From CALWZE01 sp964645785 (GTDB taxonomy: Bacteria; Bacillota; Clostridia; Oscillospirales; Ruminococcaceae), in assembly GCA_964645785.1 (NCBI GenBank), contig CAZYAV010000028.1, positions 1 through 32,225 of the forward strand: a stretch of DNA of 32,225 nt, in the 5' to 3' direction. Of the stretch, positions 1 through 6,729 are shown one piece after another. The position numbers were made by a program, and so were the translations under genes. The notes beneath the pieces were generated by a model. It saw only the letters and a list, made by a program, of their open reading frames with translations, made no database searches and was not told the DNA's origin. The stretch's first letter is position 1. Each line of letters opens with the position of its first letter.

Positions 1-1006
1 GCTTGCCGTTGACCTGGATCTGGTACGCGCCGATGTGCTGGGTGATGCCGCCGGCCTCACCCGCCGTGACGTGGGTGTTGCGGATATAGTCCAGAATCGA
101 GGTTTTGCCGTGGTCGACGTGCCCCATAACCACCACGACCGGCGGACGCTCCTGCAAATCCTCGGGGCTGTCCTGCTGCTCGGTCTCGGTGATGTTGAGC
201 CGCTCCTCGATGCTGATGTGGATCTCCCGCTCGACCTTCGCGCCCAGCTCGTCCGCAACGAGGGCGGCCGCGTCATAGTCGATCACGTCCGAGATGGCGG
301 CCATGATGCCCAGCCCAAACAGCTTTTTGACCACGATGGGCGCCGCGACCTTCAGGCGGCTGGCCAGCTCGCCGACCGAAATCTCGTCCGGGATGGAAAC
401 CTTGAGCTGCGCCTTGCGCGCCTTTTCCAGCTGGATGCGCTGTAACCGCTGCGCCTCGGTCTCCTTTTTGCGGAAATCCTGCCGGCCGTTCTGGCGGCTG
501 CGCTGGTTGAGCTTCTGCTTGCGGTTTTCAAAGCCGCCCTTTTTCTTGGGGCTGCCGCCGCCCGAGGTTTTGGAGCTCTGCGCCAGCGTGTCATATTTTT
601 CGTTGTATTTATCCAGCTCGGTCGCGGCGGCGCGGGTGTCAACCACCTTGCTGACCCGCTCCTTGATTTCAATCGGCTTGTCGGCGGCCGGGCGCTCGGG
701 GCGCTCGCGCATCTGGTGCTTTTGCTGCTGCGCCTTGGCCTGCTTCTGGAACGCGGCGTCCATTTTGGCGTCCCCGGTTTTGGGCGCGGGGGCGGCGGGC
801 GCCTTTTTCTGCTCCACAAAATAGGCGTTGAAATTCTCGGCGCTGTGCGCGAGGGTGATGGCGCTGAACGCGAAATCAAGCTCCTCCTCCGACAGGACGG
901 TGGTGTGCTTTTTGTTTGCGCCCCGGGCGCCCAGCGCCGCAATCACCTCTTTGTTGCTCAGGGCAAGATCCTTGGCAAGGTCTCCGAGTTTGTATTTTAT
1001 AATCAT
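1..1006 (-). CDS. infB: Translation initiation factor IF-2, N-terminal part (runs off left edge)
   Basis: IF-2 is the GTPase that delivers initiator fMet-tRNA to the 30S subunit and promotes subunit joining. About 335 codons are visible. An IF2_N-type domain lies at residues 1-50 (starting MIIKYKLGDLAKDL), followed by a long Lys/Arg/Gln-rich linker and a second IF2_N-like segment near 205-255 (ISVGELASRLKV). The G domain then opens with the P-loop GHVDHGKT at about residues 295-302. The G-domain remainder and domains II-IV are outside the window. The ATG is set by AAGGAGG seven bases upstream. It is the last visible gene of the rimP-nusA-ylxR-ylxQ-infB operon and starts just after ylxQ ends. 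The call is secure; nothing odd was seen. Confidence 0.97.
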   Translation of the reverse strand, partial: MIIKYKLGDLAKDLALSNKEVIAALGARGANKKHTTVLSEEELDFAFSAITLAHSAENFNAYFVEQKKAPAAPAPKTGDAKMDAAFQKQAKAQQQKHQMRERPERPAADKPIEIKERVSKVVDTRAAATELDKYNEKYDTLAQSSKTSGGGSPKKKGGFENRKQKLNQRSRQNGRQDFRKKETEAQRLQRIQLEKARKAQLKVSIPDEISVGELASRLKVAAPIVVKKLFGLGIMAAISDVIDYDAAALVADELGAKVEREIHISIEERLNITETEQQDSPEDLQERPPVVVVMGHVDHGKTSILDYIRNTHVTAGEAGGITQHIGAYQIQVNGK

Positions 1007-1314
1007 GTAGCTTCCTCCTTGATATTCAGTTGTATCAGCCGCGCAAAATTGTCGTCGCACACGGCGGCAACGGCGAACCGGCGGCCGGTTATCCGCTCGA
1101 TTTCGTCCTGGGTGCGCGGCAGCTGCACGAGCGCCGCGTGTGCGCCGCAGGCGCGCTTTATGCCCCGCAGGGTGCGTTCGGCGGCGTCCGACGCCGCCAC
1201 CGCAAGCGGCGCGCCCCCTTCGAGCGCCTTGCGCGCGGCGTCAAATCCGATTGCGAGCTTCCCGGCGCGGCGGCAGATGGAAACCGCGCCGAGCAGCCGG
1301 TCATTCCCCGCCAT
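1003..1314 (-). CDS. ylxQ: YlxQ, L7Ae/L30e-family RNA-binding protein
   Basis: This 103-residue protein is of the L7Ae/L30e/S12e/Gadd45 fold, commonly found between ylxR and infB in Firmicutes; members bind kink-turn RNA. It reads MAGNDRLLGAVSICRRAGKL, then the family-typical segment AASDAAERTLRGIKRAC and a C-terminal region ending IQLNIKEEAT. I chose the ATG at 1314. A longer frame extends upstream, but its extra residues lie inside ylxR and do not resemble the family. The gene overlaps the end of ylxR by 14 bases and its stop overlaps the infB start, which indicates translational coupling. The cellular role of YlxQ is not settled in the literature I know. Confidence 0.9.
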   Translation of the reverse strand: MAGNDRLLGAVSICRRAGKLAIGFDAARKALEGGAPLAVAASDAAERTLRGIKRACGAHAALVQLPRTQDEIERITGRRFAVAAVCDDNFARLIQLNIKEEAT

Positions 1315-1582
1315 CGGGGTCGGCCGCGATTTCGCGCGCGAGCCGCTCGTAGATATCGTCCGATATCTGGCAGCCGAACGCCCGCTCAAAGCAGCGAGCC
1401 TTCCGCGCGCGGGCAAGGCAGGCCTCGCTTTTGCAGATATACGCGCCCCGGCCGGATTTTTTGCCGGTCAGGTCGACCGATATCTCCCCGTCTGGGCTTT
1501 TCACCACCCGCACAAGCGCCTTTTTCGGCCTGGCCTCGCGGCATCCGGCGCACATGCGGATCGGTTCTTTTCTGGGTTTCAA
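1301..1582 (-). CDS. ylxR: YlxR-family RNA-binding/regulatory protein (DUF448), TTG start
   Basis: This 93-residue YlxR protein is encoded in the nusA-infB operon. It carries the family signature RMCAGCREARPKKALVRVV near the N-terminus and GRGAYICKSEACLARARK in the middle, both typical of DUF448. YlxR of Bacillus and related bacteria has been described as nucleoid-associated/RNA-binding and as affecting RNase P; that is family knowledge, not visible here. The start is a TTG at 1580-1582, preceded about 11 bases upstream by AAAGGAGG. The first internal ATG would remove the conserved basic residues KPRKEPIR and has no ribosome site, so TTG is preferred. About 100 bases separate it from nusA, a slightly loose join in an otherwise tight operon. 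Confidence 0.93.
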   Translation of the reverse strand: MKPRKEPIRMCAGCREARPKKALVRVVKSPDGEISVDLTGKKSGRGAYICKSEACLARARKARCFERAFGCQISDDIYERLAREIAADPDGGE

Positions 1583-1683
1583 AAAGCGGTCGCCTCCTTT
1601 GACTGGCCGCGCAGCCTGCCGCGCGGCGCAAAGCGGTGGTACCGTCCGCGGCGCGCGGCCGGCACGGTCGGTTCAGCGGAAGC

Positions 1684-2769
1684 TCATTCGGCGTCCGGCG
1701 CGGGCTGCTCGTCCTCCTCATCCTCGCCGTAATAGCCGCTCTCCGGCCGGATGTCGATTTTATAGGTGGTCAGCCGGGCGGCAAGCCGGGCATTCTGCCC
1801 CTTGTTGCCGATGGCGAGCGAGAGCTGGTGATCCGGCACGGTCACGCGGCAGGCGCGGGTCTCGGGGTCGAGAATCTCCACCTTGAGAACGTTCGCGGGG
1901 GAGAGCGCCTCGGCGATGTATTTTTCCGGATCCTCGTTCCACAGCACGATGTCGATCTTTTCGCCGCCCAGCTCGTCGACAATGTGCGCGACGCGGGCGC
2001 CGCGCGGGCCGATGCAGGCGCCGCGGGGGTCGACGTTCTCGTCGGTTGAGCAGACCGCGATTTTGGTGCGGGAGCCCGCGTCGCGGGAGACCCCCTTAAT
2101 CAGCACGGTGCCGTCGAAAATTTCGGGCACCTCGGTCTCAAACAGCCGCTTGACAAGCCCCGAATGGGTGCGGGAGATCATGATTTTCGGCCCGCGGTCG
2201 GTCACGGCGACATCGACGACGTAGACTTTGACCCGGTCGCCCTCCCGCAGCTCCTCGCCCGGCATCTGCTCGTTTTTGGGCAGCAGCGCCTCGCTGTTGC
2301 CGATTTCCAGCACGGCCGCGCCCTTTTTCTGGTCGATGCGCAGCACGGTCGCGGTGACAATCTCGCCCTTTTTGCTTTGCAGCTCCTCGCACAGCTTGCT
2401 GCGCTCCGCCTCGCGGATGCCCTGCCGGATGACGTGCTTGGCCGTCTGGGCGGCGATGCGGCCAAAATCCTTGGTTTTCAGCGGGATATCCACCGTGCCG
2501 CCGACCTTCGCGCGGGCGCGCAGCTCCTGCGCCTGCTCCAGCGTCATCTGGGTCAGCGGGTTCTCGACCTCCTCGACCACCTCTTTGGTGATGTACACCT
2601 TGAAGGTCTGCTTTTCGGGATCAATATCCACATGGATGTTGTCCGAATCGCCGTAATCCCGCTTGACGGCGATCACGATGGCGTTCTTTATTTTTTCCAG
2701 CAGATACTCCGCCGATACGTTGCGCTCCTTTTCAAGCAGCTCAAGCGCCTCAAAAAATTCTGCGTTCAT
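1684..2769 (-). CDS. nusA: Transcription termination/antitermination factor NusA
   Basis: NusA binds RNA polymerase and nascent RNA and controls pausing, termination and antitermination. The 361-residue protein has the N-terminal polymerase-binding domain (MNAEFFEALELLEKERNVSA, residues 1-125), an S1 domain (about 130-200, GEIVTATVLRIDQKKGAAVLE), KH1 (around GACIGPRGARV) and KH2 (LAIGNKGQNARLAARLT). It ends in a short acidic tail rich in Glu and Asp. It lacks the C-terminal acidic repeats of the E. coli protein, which is normal for Firmicutes. Its ATG overlaps the rimP stop (ATGA), and GGAGGAGAT inside the end of rimP serves as its ribosome site, so the two are translationally coupled. Confidence 0.97.
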   Translation of the reverse strand: MNAEFFEALELLEKERNVSAEYLLEKIKNAIVIAVKRDYGDSDNIHVDIDPEKQTFKVYITKEVVEEVENPLTQMTLEQAQELRARAKVGGTVDIPLKTKDFGRIAAQTAKHVIRQGIREAERSKLCEELQSKKGEIVTATVLRIDQKKGAAVLEIGNSEALLPKNEQMPGEELREGDRVKVYVVDVAVTDRGPKIMISRTHSGLVKRLFETEVPEIFDGTVLIKGVSRDAGSRTKIAVCSTDENVDPRGACIGPRGARVAHIVDELGGEKIDIVLWNEDPEKYIAEALSPANVLKVEILDPETRACRVTVPDHQLSLAIGNKGQNARLAARLTTYKIDIRPESGYYGEDEEDEQPAPDAE

Positions 2770-3263
2770 GGTTTGCTATCTCCTCCAAACAGGTCTTTGT
2801 CGTCGTCGGCCTTGATGAGGCCGATTGCGGCGCGTTCAAACAAAAGGGTTTGCCCGTCTTCGCAGGCGAGGGTCAGGGTGTCCGCGTCATAGGCCGCAAG
2901 CTTGCCGTCCGCCTCCTTGCAGCCCCGCTCGTCCGGCTTATACAGCCGCACCGAAACCGGCTTGCCCAGATACGCTTCCAGGTGCGCGTCGGTTTTGAGC
3001 GGCCGCCCGAGGCCGGGGGAGCTGACCTCGAGGTAATATTCAAGCTCGGTCGGGTCAAGCTCGTCAATCAGCGGGTCAATCTCGCGGGAAAAGGCCTCGC
3101 AGTCCTCGATGGTCACGCCGCCCGCCTTGTCGATAATCAGGCGCAGGAACCAGCTCGGCCCCTCCTTGACAAACAGCACATCCCACAGCACAAGCCCCAT
3201 GCGCGCGGCAACCGGCGCGGCGAGCGCGTGAACCGATTCTGTCACATTGCCTTTTTTGGACAC
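2766..3263 (-). CDS. rimP: Ribosome maturation factor RimP, GTG start
   Basis: RimP assists maturation of the 30S ribosomal subunit. The 165-residue product shows the RimP core: GLVLWDVLFVKEGPSWFLRL near residues 22-41, then the family hallmark DCEAFSREIDPLID and LEVSSPGLGRPL in the middle. An Sm-like C-terminal domain follows (residues about 95-155). The start is GTG at 3261-3263, with AAGGAGGG about nine bases upstream; no nearer ATG fits. It is the first gene of the operon, 90-130 bases downstream of a good promoter and a conserved-looking leader hairpin. Length is normal for the family. Confidence 0.96.
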   Translation of the reverse strand: MSKKGNVTESVHALAAPVAARMGLVLWDVLFVKEGPSWFLRLIIDKAGGVTIEDCEAFSREIDPLIDELDPTELEYYLEVSSPGLGRPLKTDAHLEAYLGKPVSVRLYKPDERGCKEADGKLAAYDADTLTLACEDGQTLLFERAAIGLIKADDDKDLFGGDSKP

Positions 3264-3350
3264 GCGGAATATCCCTCCTTCGGCTCAAAATGCCCCTTCC
3301 TTTCCCGGCGGCAGCCGGCGCGCACCGGCAAAAAGGGCAGGATACAAACG

Positions 3351-3374
3351 AAAGAGTGGGAAGCCCCACTCTTT
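3351..3374 (-). promoter_or_regulatory. Leader hairpin of the rimP-nusA-infB operon
   Basis: A perfect 10-base-pair stem (AAAGAGTGGG / CCCACTCTTT) closes on a 4-base loop. It begins roughly 17 bases after the predicted transcription start and ends about 87 bases before the rimP start codon. The strand past the stem (CGTTTGTATCC) is not a clean uridine run, so it does not look like an ordinary terminator. From memory, near-identical AAAGAGTGGG stems lie ahead of rimP in other Firmicutes; this could not be checked here. A role in NusA-dependent autoregulation or RNA stability is inference. Confidence 0.6.
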
Positions 3375-3397
3375 CACCATAGTCTTATGCTATTCCT

Positions 3398-3426
3398 ATC
3401 TTAACACGCTGTCCGGCGGATTGCAA
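3398..3426 (-). promoter_or_regulatory. Sigma-A-like promoter of the rimP operon
   Basis: On the minus strand, TTGCAA (3421-3426) is followed after exactly 17 bases by TAAGAT (3398-3403). The site directs transcription through the AAAGAGTGGG hairpin into rimP. Both boxes have the bases that matter most, and the position is where the operon needs a promoter. Confidence 0.7.
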
Positions 3427-3507
3427 CCCTTTCGGTGCCGAAAATTCCGGCTATTTTGCGCGGCATCCAAAACCGCGCCGGCTGCGCCGCACACCGGCGC
3501 GGTGCTG

Positions 3508-3516
3508 TGGTATAAT
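3508..3516 (+). promoter_or_regulatory. Extended -10 promoter for the 3616 gene
   Basis: TG-G-TATAAT forms a perfect extended -10 element about 100 bases before the small orphan gene. No convincing -35 box is visible at 17 +/- 1 bases upstream, which extended -10 promoters can tolerate. Confidence 0.55.
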
Positions 3517-3615
3517 AAGGCCATGAAGAGGGCGCCGGGGACGGTATTGAATCTATAAAAAACAGCGCCGCCATGCGGGCGGCACATCGGGAAACCGGGA
3601 AAGGACGGGGTGCGG

Positions 3616-3963
3616 ATGGACACCGAGCTGTGTGCGGCGATTGAGCGGGCGGTCGCGGACTGCCGCGAAAAATTCGAGGAATTCAGGAATGACGCCCAGT
3701 GCGGCACAGTCTGGGCGGAGCGGCTGGAGGAGCTGGAGGGCTTTTTGAAGCGGGTGCGCGCGGGGATGGACAGGCAGGCGCTGAAGGCCGACATAGCGCG
3801 GGAAATCCCCGAGCTGGAGGCGGACATCGAGCGGGAGGACGCAGCGCCGACCTTTGACTGGTACGACGAGCATCACTATAATAAGGTGTTTATGGGTCGC
3901 CTCGAGGCCTGCCGGACGGTGGAGAAAATTCTGCAAAAGCAGGAGGACGCCGCAGCCCGCTGA
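3616..3963 (+). CDS. Small charged hypothetical protein
   Basis: I do not recognise this family. The product from the ATG at 3616 has 115 residues, is rich in Glu, Asp, Arg and Lys and is predicted from its sequence to be largely helical. Its first 85 residues look amphipathic and coiled-coil-like (ADCREKFEEF, AERLEELEGFLKRV). A more conserved-looking block, TFDWYDEHHYNKVFMGRLEA, lies near residues 80-100. It has no signal peptide, membrane segment or cysteine cluster. A GTG at 3610 could add two residues; AAAGGA lies 4 bases before the GTG and 10 before the ATG, so the start is uncertain. The gene has its own extended -10 promoter and a terminator at 4206-4247, so it is probably monocistronic. 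Confidence 0.75.
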   Translation: MDTELCAAIERAVADCREKFEEFRNDAQCGTVWAERLEELEGFLKRVRAGMDRQALKADIAREIPELEADIEREDAAPTFDWYDEHHYNKVFMGRLEACRTVEKILQKQEDAAAR

Positions 3964-4125
3964 AGCGGCGCGCGGCGCTGCCGTGCGGGGGCATTGACTG
4001 AATTGGGGTCACTGCCGGGAAGTGCCCGGCGGCGCCTTTTGCGTGCGCCCCGCTTTTTCGTAAGCTGGGGGGCTGGCTGTGTGCAATTACCCTGCGGTGC
4101 CGGCGGGGCGGCTGCGGAAAGCCGG

Positions 4126-4209
4126 CCTGCGGGCGCGGACAAAAGGCGCTCCGTCCCCGCGGCAGAAGTCGAGGAGATGGAAAGCACCCGCTTGCAGGCG
4201 CGGACAAAA
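4126..4209 (+). repeat. Imperfect direct repeat pair in spacer (19 bases, two copies)
   Basis: CCTGCGGGCGCGGACAAAA at 4126-4144 recurs as CTTGCAGGCGCGGACAAAA at 4191-4209. The two differ at 2 of 19 positions and lie 65 bases apart, just ahead of the terminator. No function is evident; other spacers in the window hold comparable GC-rich repeats. Confidence 0.5.
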
Positions 4210-4247
4210 AAGCAGGAACCGGCAAGTTTGCCGGTTCCTGCTTTTTT
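4206..4247. terminator. Bidirectional intrinsic terminator between the 3616 gene and rpsI
   Basis: A near-perfect palindrome has an A-run, a 14-base-pair stem GCAGGAACCGGCAA, a 2-base centre, the complementary arm and a T-run of six. A tract and T tract flank it on both sides, so it can end transcription from the left gene (plus) and from rplM-rpsI (minus), whose stop is 25 bases away. Confidence 0.9.
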
Positions 4248-4271
4248 GTAATGGTTTGCGTAACCGCGCAA

Positions 4272-4670
4272 TTATCTCTTGGAGAACTGCGGAGCGCGAC
4301 GGGCTGCTTTGAGACCGTACTTTTTGCGCTCCTTCATTCTGGGGTCGCGGGTCAGGAACCCGGCCTTTTTGAGCGCACCGCGCAGGTTTTCGTCATACTG
4401 AAGCAGCGCGCGGGCGACGCCGTGGCGAATCGCGCCGGCCTGGCCGGAAACGCCGCCGCCGCCGACATTGACGACCACGTCGAATTTGCCGGTTGTGTTG
4501 GTCAGCTCAAGCGGCTGGCGGACGATCAGCTTAAGGGTGTCCAGCCCAAAATAATCGTCGATGTCGCGGTTGTTGATCTTCACCGAGCCGGTGCCGTTGT
4601 AAAGGCGGACACGAGCGACGGATGATTTTCTTCTGCCTGTTCCGTAGAAAAAGGGTCTTGTTTCGTACAT
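4272..4670 (-). CDS. rpsI: 30S ribosomal protein S9 (uS9)
   Basis: S9 is a 30S head protein whose C-terminal tail reaches into the P-site. The 132-residue product shows the S9 signature GTGRRKSSVARVRL near the N-terminus, GGGGVSGQAGAIRHGVARAL in the middle and the conserved terminal QFSKR. Length is standard. The gene lies 19 bases behind rplM, the usual arrangement, and ends 25 bases before a strong terminator. The ATG is preceded by AAAGGAG and AGAGGA. Confidence 0.98.
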   Translation of the reverse strand: MYETRPFFYGTGRRKSSVARVRLYNGTGSVKINNRDIDDYFGLDTLKLIVRQPLELTNTTGKFDVVVNVGGGGVSGQAGAIRHGVARALLQYDENLRGALKKAGFLTRDPRMKERKKYGLKAARRAPQFSKR

Positions 4671-4689
4671 TTATCCTCTCGCTCCTTTC

Positions 4690-5118
4690 TCAGCCTTCAT
4701 AAGCCTGCGGCTTCTGCGCTGCGTTTTTGTGGTTGGCGTCCTTGTACACGCGCAGGCGGGTGAGCGCCTGGCGGCCGATGACGGTGTCGGGCAGCATCCC
4801 CTTGACGGCGAGCATCATCGCCTTTTCGGGCTGCTCGGCCATCAGCTTTTTATACTGCACCTCTTTCAGGCCGCCGACCCAGCCCGAGTGACGGCGGTAG
4901 AACTTCTTCTCCAGCTTTTTGCCGGTGAGCACCGCGTCCTTGCAGTTGATGACGACGACATGGTCGCCGCAATCGACATTGGGGGTGAAAATGGGCTTGT
5001 GCTTGCCGCGAAGCAGGGTGGCAACGGTTGCCGCCGTGCGACCCAGGGGCTTGCCCGCCGCGTCGACGATGTACCACTTGCGCTCAACTTCCGCGGGTTT
5101 TGCCAAAGTTGTAGACAT
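4690..5118 (-). CDS. rplM: 50S ribosomal protein L13 (uL13)
   Basis: L13 is an early-assembling 50S protein. The 142-residue product carries WYIVDAAGKPLGRTAATVA at the start, then VVVINCKDAVLTGKKLEKK, YYRRHSGW-like FYRRHSGWVGGLK, and the C-terminal block KGMLPDTVIGRQ. The open frame extends 24 codons further upstream, but the ATG at 5118 is chosen because GGAGGAAA sits a few bases before it and the homologous part begins just after. First gene of rplM-rpsI, with a consensus promoter about 90 bases upstream. Confidence 0.97.
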   Translation of the reverse strand: MSTTLAKPAEVERKWYIVDAAGKPLGRTAATVATLLRGKHKPIFTPNVDCGDHVVVINCKDAVLTGKKLEKKFYRRHSGWVGGLKEVQYKKLMAEQPEKAMMLAVKGMLPDTVIGRQALTRLRVYKDANHKNAAQKPQAYEG

Positions 5119-5145
5119 TGCGTTTCCTCCTGAATTTATTCCCTG

Positions 5146-5198
5146 GCCGCCGGCTGGGGCGGCGCGATTTGTCCGGTTTGGGCGGGACATCCCGCCGA
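5146..5198 (-). promoter_or_regulatory. rplM leader with two hairpins (possible L13-type autoregulatory leader)
   Basis: The roughly 80-base untranslated leader starts with the hairpin GGCGGGATGTCCCGCC (5181-5196), almost at the predicted transcription start. A second hairpin, GCCGCC-loop-GGCGGC (5146-5163), precedes the ribosome site. Autoregulatory L13 leaders are known in other Firmicutes (Rfam L13 leader). I cannot confirm that this one belongs to that class; the structures are seen and the function is inferred. Confidence 0.4.
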
Positions 5199-5204
5199 GA
5201 TTGT

Positions 5205-5233
5205 ATTATATACTGCCGCCGTGCGCGTGTCAA
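5205..5233 (-). promoter_or_regulatory. Consensus sigma-A promoter of rplM-rpsI
   Basis: A perfect TTGACA (-35, 5228-5233) is followed after 17 bases by a perfect TATAAT (-10, 5205-5210) on the minus strand. This is the only full-consensus promoter in the window, fitting a highly expressed ribosomal protein operon. Confidence 0.92.
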
Positions 5234-5565
5234 CACTTTTTGCCGCAAAAAATAAAATACAAAACGACAGCTTTAAAATTCGCCGTTTAGCTCCGAATAT
5301 CTCCCGAATACTCAATCTCTATTTTTACTGTTTTGTCCGGCGCGAAGGGCGCGTCCCGCGTCGGTGACGCCCGTCCCGGCGCACGGAAACAGGCGCGCGT
5401 CTCCGGACGGGTCAGGCCGTTCGACACCGAAAAAAGGGAACCGCCCGCGCGGATTGAAACGGAACGGCAGTCAGGCAGGGATTGCGTCCCCCGCTGCCGT
5501 CTGTATCCGGGCAATTGGGGCGGTAAAAAATAGCCGGGCGGCAGCGCAAAGCCGGGCAAGGCAGC
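5234..5565. other. Spacer without a supported gene
   Basis: The spacer between the rplM promoter and the palindrome at 5566 holds only short overlapping open frames with no recognisable product and no good ribosome sites. The first 50 bases are AT-rich; the rest is GC-rich. Confidence 0.5.
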
Positions 5566-5606
5566 AAAGCCGCGGGCACGCGCTTTCGGCGCGTGCCCGC
5601 GGCTTT
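5566..5606. terminator. Strong palindrome, probable terminator after the LCP-like gene
   Basis: A perfect 15-base-pair stem, GCCGCGGGCACGCGC and its complement, closes on a 5-base loop and is flanked by AAA and TTT. The T-runs are short on both strands (TTTT plus, TTT minus), so termination may be partial. It lies about 50 bases past the stop of the minus-strand gene at 5655. Confidence 0.6.
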
Positions 5607-5654
5607 TGAGAAAAATCAGGCCTGCGGAAAGTCGGAGACTTGGGGCGGAACCGG

Positions 5655-6560
5655 TCAGGCGGCCTTGGGGAAATAGACCCAGAACCGCTCGTCCGAATCC
5701 TGCGCAAGCTCAAAGCGGTCGTCTAAATACGCGCCGTCCAGCCGAAACAGCTCGAACTGTGCCGCGCCGTCCCCGCACACGGCCTTGACCGCGCGGGTGA
5801 GCGAGTAGATGCCCGCCGCGCTCACGTCGGTGTTCAGCCGGTCGGCCAGCTGCCGGTAGGCGTCCAGCAGCTGTTCGTCAAAGCTCTCAACCGCGTATTT
5901 GGAAAGGGCGGATTCCCACAGCGACTCGTTCAGCCGGGTGCGCGCCTCCCCGTCCTGCGGGCCGTATAGCAGCAGCTTGGCCACGTCATTCCCGTTGCAG
6001 CTGGACGGACCTGCGTGCTTGCTGTATACCACCAGGCCGTCCGCGCTCTGCACGACGATGTCCTGCGCGAGGTTGCAGTCAACCGGCCCCAGCTCGTCAA
6101 TCAGGGCGGCCAGCTCGTCGGTGCCCAGGATGATCGAGCCGCTGACCGTGACGCTCAGCGTGTCCCGGACGGCCGCGGTAAGCCCGAGCATCCCGCGCGA
6201 GGCGTAGATCGAGCGGAGGGTTCGGGGGGATTTCGCGTCGAGCGCGACGGCCGAAACCGGCAGATCGCAGACGATCACGCGGTAGGCGCCGGTGTCAAAC
6301 CGGAGCAGCGCGAGGGAGAGCAGCTGGTTTTCCTGCTCGCTGTCGCAGACCCCGAACAGCAGGTTGTAGCTCTTGACCGCCGCAGCGACCGGCACCCGCT
6401 CGACCGATTCCGAGACCTCCTCGGTCTGCGGCAGCAGCCGGCCGCCGAAGGTGCTCAGCAGCAGCGCCGCCGCATAGACCGGAACCGTAAAAAGCAGCGT
6501 CAGAAAAAAGCCCTTGCAAAAATCCCGGATTTGCCGCCGGCGCGGCTGTTTATCGTCCAT
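5655..6560 (-). CDS. LytR-CpsA-Psr (LCP)-like membrane protein, degenerate
   Basis: This 301-residue protein has a short basic cytoplasmic start, one membrane helix (about residues 15-38, GFFLTLLFTVPVYAAALLLS) and an extracellular domain. The domain follows the LCP pattern: a hydrophobic strand NLLFGVCDSE near 66, LALLRFDTGAYRVIVCDLPV near 85, and a long helical region ending in a late LVVYSKHAGPSSCNGNDVAK-type stretch. LCP enzymes attach teichoic acids or capsule to peptidoglycan. Here the usual catalytic Asp and the Arg of the SIPRD motif are not seen (CDLPVSAVAL stands in that place), so activity is doubtful. The start is ATG 6560 with GAGGTGAG six bases upstream; a TTG two codons earlier is too close to that site. 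Family assignment is by pattern only. Confidence 0.6.
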   Translation of the reverse strand: MDDKQPRRRQIRDFCKGFFLTLLFTVPVYAAALLLSTFGGRLLPQTEEVSESVERVPVAAAVKSYNLLFGVCDSEQENQLLSLALLRFDTGAYRVIVCDLPVSAVALDAKSPRTLRSIYASRGMLGLTAAVRDTLSVTVSGSIILGTDELAALIDELGPVDCNLAQDIVVQSADGLVVYSKHAGPSSCNGNDVAKLLLYGPQDGEARTRLNESLWESALSKYAVESFDEQLLDAYRQLADRLNTDVSAAGIYSLTRAVKAVCGDGAAQFELFRLDGAYLDDRFELAQDSDERFWVYFPKAA

Positions 6561-6729
6561 ACGCAACTCACCTCTGAAGAATGTCGGTTGCGTTCAGTAT
6601 GGACGGCCGCGCGGATTTTATGCAGGGGCGGCCATTCCGGCGGGCGGGGTGGGGTGCGGCGCAGGGGCGGGCAGAGCAGACCCGGCGGCAGATAAAACCG
6701 GCTCGGCTGCGGGACGCTGCCCGCGCGGC

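Noticed and set aside
35..942. Frames on both strands overlapping infB
   Set aside because: The true frame continues off the left edge and contains the IF-2 P-loop, so the others are shadows.
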